NCBI GenBank assembly: GCA_026990095.1
Contig: JALSIL010000045.1
Span: 1 to 30,738 of the forward strand
Source: Lysobacterales bacterium
GTDB lineage: Bacteria > Pseudomonadota > Gammaproteobacteria > Xanthomonadales > Marinicellaceae
Reading direction: 5' to 3'
DNA: 30,738 nucleotides
The position numbers and the translations under genes are program-made. The first letter of the stretch is position 1. Each line of letters begins with the position of its first letter. The notes beneath the pieces are model-generated. The model was given only the letters and a program-made list of their open reading frames with translations, was not told where the DNA came from and searched no databases. Positions 16,304 to 22,478 of this stretch are shown piece by piece.

Positions 16304-18367
16304 TTACCAGTGCAAGTAGAGTGTTGCGTAAATATTTACGCCTTCACCTGGGAGGCGGTATGCACGTGGGTTTGTTGGGTCAAACCCCACATCGGTATTG
16401 AGGTTGTTGCGGTTATAGCCATTAAGGTGGTTGTAGTATTTTTTGTCAAAAACATTATTGACACCAAAGGCTATATTGGCCTTATCATTAAAGCCATAGG
16501 TTGCTGTTAAGTTGGTGACACCATAACCCGGTGTGGTTTGTTCTTGATTTGTAACCGATACATCATCTTGTGCTTGGTATGCCACCAACTCACCGCTGAA
16601 ATTCCAGTTGCTCCTACCATAAGTCAATTCAATACGTGTATTAAGAGGTGCAATACGATAGAGGTTGTCGTTAATATCACGACGCTCTCCACGGACATAA
16701 CTTGTTACATTGTTAATCGCCATGTTGTCACTGATTTGGTAACTGAACTCTAAATCAGCACCGTATAATTTGGCATCGACATTATTAAATTTCAAAACCT
16801 TTGGATTGTTTGTTGGTGTGCCTTGAATGTAATCATTGATTTGGTGGTAAAAAAAATGGGGAGCAAAACGCAAACCATTATTATCATAAGTCATTCCTAG
16901 TTCAAACTGGGTTGCCTTTTCTGGGTTTAAATCAAGATTGCCCAAATAGGCAAAGCCGTCTGCCATACCCGCAGTGGCCTCTAATGGTAACCATAAATAA
17001 CGCTCTTGGTAACTTGGCGAGCGTGTTTTATAGCCTAAACCATATTCAATCGAAAGAACCTCGCTTAGTTCTTGGGTTAAATTGAAAGACAAATCAACAT
17101 TATTATCGGTTATGCTTCTATTGGCGTTATTAAAGTTGTCGCGAAACATTCGGTGCATTCGACCCATGGGAGAATCCATCATCGCAACAGAGGAAGAAAC
17201 ATCAGCAGCGTCCATATCAACTTGCGTAAAACGAATACCACTAGAGAGCTTAAGGTGGCTAGTTAATTCGGATAACAATTCAGTAAAAAAGCTAGTTCGG
17301 TCTTTTTGAGTATCAAAATTATTAATAGAGAACATGGCGTTATCTGGACTGGTAATAGTGGCTTGATGACTGGTGACATCTCCCTCTAAACCAAAAGAAA
17401 GTTGACCCAGCGAAATTTTTGTATCCAAAACAAAGGCAAAAGAGTTGCTATTGACCTGTGTGAAAGAGTCCTTACGGCTGGTTGCGTTTCTAAAAAGATA
17501 ATTACTCATTACGTGATCCGTGTTTTGATGAGAAAAGTCTGATGTCAACTTCCAATCATTTGAAAAACGATAGGAGTGCTCAATACTTGCAACCCCTCCT
17601 GTGGCATAAACAATATCCATAGGCAAGGACGGAGTGCCAGTTTCTCCAGTATCGTTGTAGTTGTATTTGAGATCAAAAGTTTGTTTTTCCCCTGTGTAGT
17701 TATAACCTAAGAGATAAAAGTTTCGATCATATTCTGTATTGAAGTTTGTGCCTTCTTTAAAGTCAAAACTGTCTCCAGTTTCAGTTTGAGCACCAAAGTA
17801 AAAATTGTGCAGAGAAGATTGAGCAGAGAGTAAAACAGAGGCCTTTTTACCTGAGTTAACAGAAGTAAACCCAACAGATGCTTCACCGCCAAACTCAAGA
17901 TTATCAGAGGAGCCTTTAACGTTTTTTGGTATAACAAAAATGCTGCCACCTATAGTTTCGATACCAGTACTAACAGGAGCAACGCCACGGTTTAAAATAA
18001 CAGCATCAACCATGCTGGCAGGCACATGACTCATGGCTGCATCCATTGAATTGGAACAAGACTCTTGCATATTAGAACCATCAACCTGCACATTGACACG
18101 AGCACCAGAAAGTCCTCGGTATTGTGCCAAACCTGTTAAAGGTCCATTGCGATTGACATTGGCTCCGGCCATTTTTTTTAAGACATCTGGTGTGTCGATA
18201 ATGCTTTGTGCTTTTTCAGGGAGCAACTGCACGGACATTTCTCGATTTTGTTGTTGTTCAACAACTTCCACGTTATCGAGTTTTTCAACGTCTCTGTCAT
18301 CGGCTAAAACCGCATGATTAACAGTTAAAGCAGATAAGATGCCAAGGGTGAGTTTGTTTGTTTTCAT
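16304..18367 (-). CDS. TonB-dependent copper receptor, OprC/NosA family
   Basis: A 687-residue outer-membrane TonB-dependent receptor. The signal peptide is about residues 1-22 (AVLA before DD). The plug domain has QYRGLSGARVNVQVDG (82-97), then MVDAVILNRGVAPVSTGIETIGG, which closely follows OprC/NosA. In OprC, copper is bound by a CxxxM...HxM arrangement. Here C104-SNS-M108 and H285-V-M287 reproduce both halves, with nearly the same distance between them (181 residues against about 180 in OprC, from memory). A further Met-rich stretch (385-407, with seven Met and one His) could lie in an extracellular loop. The barrel ends in aromatic LHW, as expected for BAM recognition. It diverges from the RegB/RegA genes across 126 bp. 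Copper import is the likely role, probably supplying cuproenzymes of respiration. Confidence 0.88.
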   Translation of the reverse strand: MKTNKLTLGILSALTVNHAVLADDRDVEKLDNVEVVEQQQNREMSVQLLPEKAQSIIDTPDVLKKMAGANVNRNGPLTGLAQYRGLSGARVNVQVDGSNMQESCSNSMDAAMSHVPASMVDAVILNRGVAPVSTGIETIGGSIFVIPKNVKGSSDNLEFGGEASVGFTSVNSGKKASVLLSAQSSLHNFYFGAQTETGDSFDFKEGTNFNTEYDRNFYLLGYNYTGEKQTFDLKYNYNDTGETGTPSLPMDIVYATGGVASIEHSYRFSNDWKLTSDFSHQNTDHVMSNYLFRNATSRKDSFTQVNSNSFAFVLDTKISLGQLSFGLEGDVTSHQATITSPDNAMFSINNFDTQKDRTSFFTELLSELTSHLKLSSGIRFTQVDMDAADVSSSVAMMDSPMGRMHRMFRDNFNNANRSITDNNVDLSFNLTQELSEVLSIEYGLGYKTRSPSYQERYLWLPLEATAGMADGFAYLGNLDLNPEKATQFELGMTYDNNGLRFAPHFFYHQINDYIQGTPTNNPKVLKFNNVDAKLYGADLEFSYQISDNMAINNVTSYVRGERRDINDNLYRIAPLNTRIELTYGRSNWNFSGELVAYQAQDDVSVTNQEQTTPGYGVTNLTATYGFNDKANIAFGVNNVFDKKYYNHLNGYNRNNLNTDVGFDPTNPRAYRLPGEGVNIYATLYLHW

Positions 18368-18397
18368 TTATCATTACGGTGTTATTAATTTGTGGAC

Positions 18398-18426
18398 ACT
18401 ATATAGTTTTAAAGCGGTTAAGTAAA
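18398..18426 (-). promoter_or_regulatory. Putative promoter of the copper receptor gene
   Basis: On the minus strand, a -35-like TTTACT (18426-18421, 4/6 match) and a -10-like TATAGT (18403-18398, 5/6 match) are 17 bp apart, about 31 bp before the ATG. The regulatory palindrome abuts the -35 box on its upstream side, a typical position for an activator. Confidence 0.45.
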
Positions 18427-18443
18427 TGCGACAAATTGTCGCA
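18427..18443. promoter_or_regulatory. Perfect palindrome matching RegA/PrrA half-sites (putative operator)
   Basis: TGCGACAA-A-TTGTCGCA is a perfect 8-bp inverted repeat around one base. It contains GCGAC-N5-GTCGC, which fits the GCGRC...GNCGC half-site pattern described for RegA/PrrA/ActR regulators. It sits between the divergent copper receptor and regB-like genes, whose operon encodes just such a regulator. It is the only perfect inverted repeat I noticed in this intergenic region. Confidence 0.7.
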
Positions 18444-18458
18444 GTTAGCCCATCAGTT

Positions 18459-18487
18459 GTTACAAAAGTGAAAATGTGGTTTAAAAT
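18459..18487 (+). promoter_or_regulatory. Putative promoter of the regB-regA-apbE operon
   Basis: GTTACA (18459-18464, 4/6) and TAAAAT (18482-18487, 5/6) are 17 bp apart. The -10 box ends only 6 bases before the ATG at 18494, so transcription from it would give an almost leaderless mRNA. The palindrome lies 15 bp upstream of the -35 element. Confidence 0.4.
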
Positions 18488-18493
18488 AGGCAA

Positions 18494-19726
18494 ATGGCAA
18501 CAAACACACAACAAAACACCTTCTTTTGGCTGAGAAATTTTTTGATTCTTGGGCAAGTCCTTTTGTGGGTCATGGCAAGCATGGTTTGGAATATAAACTA
18601 CCCATCCAAAGTCTTGGTTTTAACGGGGTTTTATTTTGCCATGAATGTATTTTCATGGATGTTTCGATCTGATTTTACCGATAGACAGATTTTTATTAAC
18701 TTACTCATCGATGTGACTGAACTGTCTTTCTTTTTCTACTTAACAGGAGGTGCGAGCAACCCGTTTACGTGGTTTCTTATTGTGCCCATAATATTCTCTG
18801 CCACGGTTCTAGCACAAAAATACACTTGGATAATTACGTTTTATTCCATTCTCTCTTACACCTTATTAATTAAATTTTTCAAGCCCGTCTCTATGTCGAT
18901 GAGCGGTATGGCTGGCATGAATCACAATATGGATCATTCCACTAGTTTTGGACAGCACCTAGTGGGTATGTGGCTTGGGTTTATTGTCTTATCGGTTTTA
19001 ATATCTTGGGTTATTAGTGGTTTGATGAAGAATATCCGTCGCAAAGAAAAGTTGTTACTGCAAGCTAATGCAAAGCAAGCAGAAAATGAAAAGCTTTTAG
19101 CATTGGCAACTCTGGCAACAGGTTCTGCCCATGAGTTAGGTACGCCACTTGCCACCATTAACATCATCGTCAAGGAGCTATTAGGAGATAACTCCATTGA
19201 GAAGCACCACAAAATGCTCAAGATTATGGAATCACAAATTTACAGATGTAAGGAATCCCTGACACAAATCACGGCTTCAACGGGCACAACCCAAGCAATT
19301 AGCGGTCTAGTGGTGACGGTTAATGAGCTTTTAGGCAAGGTGCAAACTCGAATTATCGACCCTGATTCGCAAAAAATACAATTAAACACTAACCATAAAA
19401 ACGATGATAAGTTGCATGTTGATAAAACGCTGGTACAAGCTTTAGTCAACATCGTCAACAATGCACTGGAGTCGCAAGCTAGCGAGGTAACCATTAGTAC
19501 TGAAGCTAATAAAAATAAATTAATACTGTTAATTGCCGATAATGGCGAAGGTTTAAACCGTGATTTTGCCAGCAAGAGAACATCTGAAAAAGAGTTTGGA
19601 ATGGGTTTAGGTTTATTCTTAGCTAAAACCACCATCGAACGATTTCTAGGAACCATAGAAATACTGAAAACCGATAAAAAAGGTACCAAATTGCAAATTG
19701 AATTACCGTTGATAGAACATGAATAA
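18494..19726 (+). CDS. RegB/PrrB/ActS-type redox sensor histidine kinase with Met/His-rich loop
   Basis: A 410-residue inner-membrane histidine kinase. Six hydrophobic segments fill residues 10-178. The RegB ubiquinone-site motif GGxxNPF appears as GGASNPF (85-91). The phosphorylation site lies in GSAHELGTPLATI (210-222, H213), nearly identical to the RegB H-box. C252 sits 39 residues after it, close to the spacing of the redox-active cysteine of Rhodobacter RegB (H225/C265, from memory). The ATP-binding part shows VNIVNNALES (318-327), DNGEG (349-353) and GMGLGLFL (369-376). The loop before the last transmembrane helix (131-156) is unusually rich in Met and His: M134, M136, M139, M142, H144, M146, H148, H155. 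It overlaps the regulator gene by 8 bp. It probably senses quinone redox state; copper sensing by the loop is inferred from the divergent copper receptor. Confidence 0.9.
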   Translation: MATNTQQNTFFWLRNFLILGQVLLWVMASMVWNINYPSKVLVLTGFYFAMNVFSWMFRSDFTDRQIFINLLIDVTELSFFFYLTGGASNPFTWFLIVPIIFSATVLAQKYTWIITFYSILSYTLLIKFFKPVSMSMSGMAGMNHNMDHSTSFGQHLVGMWLGFIVLSVLISWVISGLMKNIRRKEKLLLQANAKQAENEKLLALATLATGSAHELGTPLATINIIVKELLGDNSIEKHHKMLKIMESQIYRCKESLTQITASTGTTQAISGLVVTVNELLGKVQTRIIDPDSQKIQLNTNHKNDDKLHVDKTLVQALVNIVNNALESQASEVTISTEANKNKLILLIADNGEGLNRDFASKRTSEKEFGMGLGLFLAKTTIERFLGTIEILKTDKKGTKLQIELPLIEHE

Positions 19727-20258
19727 AAGTATCTTAATAGTCGATGATGACGAAATATTTTGCCAAGTTTTATCCACTGCTCTAGAAAACCGAGGGTTTA
19801 AAACCAAACAAGCCCATGACTTTAAACAAAGCCAAAATATTATCCAGCAATGGCAAGCCGAATATGCTGTGGTGGATTTGCGCATTGGCAAGGATTCGGG
19901 CTTAAAAGTGTGTCAAATGTTGCTAGAAAAACAACCCGGTATTCATATCGTTATCTTAACTGGATTTGCCAGTATTGCCACAGCAGTGGAGGCCATAAAA
20001 CTGGGCGTGGTGCAATACCTGACTAAGCCCACTGATGTTGATACCATTTTAAAGGCATTGGGGCAAAAGAAAGCCGATGCAGAGATTCAAATTCCAAGTA
20101 AACCCTTGCCAGTTAAACGCTTAGAGTGGGAACATTTACAAAAAATTTTAGCAGAAAACAATGGAAACATCACAAAAGCCGCCGAACAACTCGGTATGCA
20201 CCGTCGAACACTGCAACGCAAATTACAAAAAAAACCCGTGCGAGAAAATGATGCATAA
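19719..20258 (+). CDS. RegA/PrrA/ActR-type response regulator
   Basis: A 179-residue response regulator with the compact RegA architecture. The receiver domain (1-118) has the acidic pocket D10/D11, phosphoacceptor D53 (AVVDLRIGKDSGL), T81 (ILTGFASIATAVEAIKLG) and K103 (LTKP). A short proline-containing linker (127-132) leads to a Fis-type helix-turn-helix with WEHLQKILAENNGNITKAA and LGMHRRTLQRKL (159-170), close to the RegA recognition helix. Its start overlaps the kinase gene by 8 bp and its end overlaps the ApbE gene, so the three genes are translationally coupled. RegA-family regulators activate or repress respiration, redox and carbon genes. The palindrome upstream of the operon is the likely local target, giving autoregulation and control of the copper receptor. 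Confidence 0.92.
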   Translation: MNKSILIVDDDEIFCQVLSTALENRGFKTKQAHDFKQSQNIIQQWQAEYAVVDLRIGKDSGLKVCQMLLEKQPGIHIVILTGFASIATAVEAIKLGVVQYLTKPTDVDTILKALGQKKADAEIQIPSKPLPVKRLEWEHLQKILAENNGNITKAAEQLGMHRRTLQRKLQKKPVRENDA

Positions 20259-21279
20259 ATTATTTATCCCTTTGTTTTTTTTATCGCTATGGTCTTGTCA
20301 ACAAGAAAAGGTTGAAGATAAGCTAATTCAAAAACAATACTTTATTTTTGGCACAATCATCGAAGTTCTTGTCTGGCACCACGATGAAGCATTGGTCAAT
20401 CAAGCTTTTAATGATGTAGAAAAAACCCTCAATGGCATGCACAGCCAATGGCATGCATGGAAATCTGGACGACTCACTAAAATAAATAAAGCCATGCGCA
20501 AAGGCGAATCTTTTGCTATTACCGATGAAGAAGCACAATTTATACAGCAAACAAAACATTTATCTAAACAATCACAAGGAAACTTCAATCCAGCTATAGG
20601 TGAACTTATTCACCTTTGGGGCTTTCACACCGATAACTACCCCATAACAACACCACCACCCAGTGATGCAGAAATCAAGGACTTTTTAGCACACATGCCA
20701 AGTATGCAAGACATTACCATTTCGAACAATCAAATCAGTTCAAACAACCCTCGTATTTGGTTGGATTATGGTGGAGTCGCCAAAGGTTATGCCATTGATA
20801 AAGCCATCAACATCCTCAAAAAACACGGCATCAAAAATGCCATCGTCAACGCTGGTGGAGACCTGCGAAGCATCGGCAGTAAAGGCGATAAAAACTGGCG
20901 AGTAGCCATTCGAAAACCAAACTCCGAAGAAATACTTGCCGTTATCACCGTCCAAGGCGATGAATCGGTATTCACCTCAGGCAACTACGAACGTTACAAA
21001 GAATTTAATAGCAAGCGATACGCCCATATCATCGACCCAAAAACAGGCAAAGGCGTTAATCAAATCGTCTCGGCAACCATAATAGCCGAAAACGGCACAA
21101 AAGCCGATGCCGCCGCCACTGCAATGATTGTGGCAGGAAAAGCCAACTGGCACAAAATCGCACAAAGCATGCATCTCGACCAAGTGTTATTGATTGGTGC
21201 AGAGGGAAAATGTTATGCAAACAAAAAAATCATCCCCAGATTAGAAACAACAAAAGTTAAGTGTGAGACTTTGGACTGA
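20251..21279 (+). CDS. apbE: FAD:protein FMN transferase ApbE, lipoprotein
   Basis: A member of the ApbE family, which attaches FMN covalently to threonine residues of exported or membrane flavoproteins (for example NqrB/C or RnfD/G) using FAD. An open frame extends upstream to 20161 inside the regulator gene, but the real start is ATG 20251 (or 20248): it gives a signal sequence MHKLFIPLFFLSLWSC with lipobox LWSC, and GAGA at 20242-20245 is well spaced for it. From 20251 the product is 342 residues. Family motifs are QYFIFGTIIEV near the start, LDYGGVAKGYAID, NAGGDL, HIIDPKTG and the Mg/FAD-site TKADAAATA. It overlaps the regulator gene by 8 bp. Its presence beside a copper receptor recalls NosX-type ApbE proteins of copper-dependent denitrification. 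No target flavoprotein lies in the window. Confidence 0.92.
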   Translation: MHKLFIPLFFLSLWSCQQEKVEDKLIQKQYFIFGTIIEVLVWHHDEALVNQAFNDVEKTLNGMHSQWHAWKSGRLTKINKAMRKGESFAITDEEAQFIQQTKHLSKQSQGNFNPAIGELIHLWGFHTDNYPITTPPPSDAEIKDFLAHMPSMQDITISNNQISSNNPRIWLDYGGVAKGYAIDKAINILKKHGIKNAIVNAGGDLRSIGSKGDKNWRVAIRKPNSEEILAVITVQGDESVFTSGNYERYKEFNSKRYAHIIDPKTGKGVNQIVSATIIAENGTKADAAATAMIVAGKANWHKIAQSMHLDQVLLIGAEGKCYANKKIIPRLETTKVKCETLD

Positions 21280-21346
21280 GCGTTCTACCAATAGACAAAA
21301 ATAACAGCCAAGTCCTGATATAGAAATGCGTAATAGAAAACCAGCA

Positions 21347-21844
21347 TTAAGCTTTTGGCAACACCCAATCAGGTCGCGGATAGTGGCAGGTGTAACCGTT
21401 GGGGATACGCTCTAAGTAGTCTTGGTGCTCAATTTCAGCTTCCCAAAAATCCGAGGCTTTTGTCAATTTTGTCACCGCAGGAGCGGGCCATAACCCTGAA
21501 TTGTTGACATCTTCAATGGTTTTTAACGCCACTTGCTTTTGCTCATCGGATGTATAAAATATTTCTGAGCGATACGAGGCTCCAACATCATTGCCTTGAC
21601 GGTTTTCGGTTGATGGGTCGTGAATTTGAAAAAAGTAAGCCAAAATATCACGATAACTAATGACTTCATTATCAAAAAAAATTTCCAAAGCCTCGGCATG
21701 TGTTCCATGATTATGGTAGGTTGCATTTGCTACGTCACCACCTGTATAACCCACGCGAGTGGATAAAACGCCATCGAGTTGACGAATCAATCCTTGCATG
21801 CCCCAAAAACAACCTCCGGCGAGTATAGCCCTTTCTTTTGCCAT
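21347..21844 (-). CDS. msrA: Peptide-methionine (S)-S-oxide reductase MsrA
   Basis: A 165-residue MsrA that repairs the S-epimer of methionine sulfoxide in proteins. The active-site motif is GCFWG (11-15, C12), followed by VGYTGGDVANATYHNHGTHAEALEIFF, FFQIHDPS and QGNDVGASYRSEIFY in the normal order (each described here as separate family blocks). No N-terminal export signal is visible, so it is cytoplasmic. There is no C-terminal recycling-cysteine extension. Its ATG overlaps the msrB stop by one base, so msrB-msrA form an operon. It converges on apbE with 67 bp between the stops. Confidence 0.96.
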   Translation of the reverse strand: MAKERAILAGGCFWGMQGLIRQLDGVLSTRVGYTGGDVANATYHNHGTHAEALEIFFDNEVISYRDILAYFFQIHDPSTENRQGNDVGASYRSEIFYTSDEQKQVALKTIEDVNNSGLWPAPAVTKLTKASDFWEAEIEHQDYLERIPNGYTCHYPRPDWVLPKA

Positions 21845-22293
21845 TATTTCACGTCCTCAACTTGATTAATGTAGTCACCATAACCTTCATCTGCCATCTT
21901 GTCCAGTGCAATAAAACACAATGATGCTGAATTTATGCAATAACGCAAACCACCAGACTCTTTTGGTCCATCTTCAAACACATGCCCCAAATGACTGTCC
22001 CCATGGCTTGAGCGCACTTCGATACGATTCATGCCATGAGATGAATCTTTTATTTCGTTAATAAATTTAGAAACGATTGGTTTACTAAAGCTTGGCCAAC
22101 CACAGCCTGAATCAAACTTACTACTTGAGGCAAATAAGGGTTCACCCGAAACAATATCCACATAAATACCAACAGCATCATGATGTAAATATTCACCCGT
22201 TCCTGGGTGCTCGGTACCGTTTTCTTGGGTCACACGGTATTGCTCTGAATTGAGCTGTGAAATTTTATTCTTGTCTTTAACGAATTGTGTCAT
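21844..22293 (-). CDS. msrB: Peptide-methionine (R)-S-oxide reductase MsrB, zinc-free type
   Basis: A 149-residue MsrB that reduces the R-epimer of methionine sulfoxide. Landmarks are KFDSGCGWPSF (59-69, with C64 as resolving-type cysteine), SSHGDSHLGHVFEDGP (95-110) and GLRYCINSASLCF (115-127, catalytic C119). The two CxxC pairs that bind structural zinc in many MsrBs are absent; the first position reads YVDIVSG, as in PilB-type MsrB domains. It is first in an msrB-msrA operon with a 1-bp overlap, in the order opposite to many fused MsrAB proteins. Both enzymes depend on thioredoxin. Cytoplasmic, with no signal peptide. Confidence 0.95.
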   Translation of the reverse strand: MTQFVKDKNKISQLNSEQYRVTQENGTEHPGTGEYLHHDAVGIYVDIVSGEPLFASSSKFDSGCGWPSFSKPIVSKFINEIKDSSHGMNRIEVRSSHGDSHLGHVFEDGPKESGGLRYCINSASLCFIALDKMADEGYGDYINQVEDVK

Positions 22294-22478
22294 GGATAAG
22301 CCTCTAATTTAGGATTTGGGAACTGCATCTATGGTTTAAATCTGAATTTTCAAGTATAGTGATTTGTTAACGATGATACTTAGCAGTATTTTATTTAACT
22401 CGATTCAGCATCAAACATCATAAGCTTGAAACTCTCTTGATTCCTGCTTGTAGCTTGGTTGGAATGACTTTTGTTTTG

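Noticed and set aside
20161..20250. An upstream extension of the ApbE reading frame.
   Set aside because: These codons lie inside the helix-turn-helix part of the response regulator gene, and the lipoprotein signal sequence begins only at 20251.
22294..22478. Search for a promoter for msrB-msrA in the gap upstream of msrB.
   Set aside because: A TATACT at 22358-22353 (minus) is a fair -10, but no -35 of acceptable quality lies at the right distance, so it was not listed as a feature.
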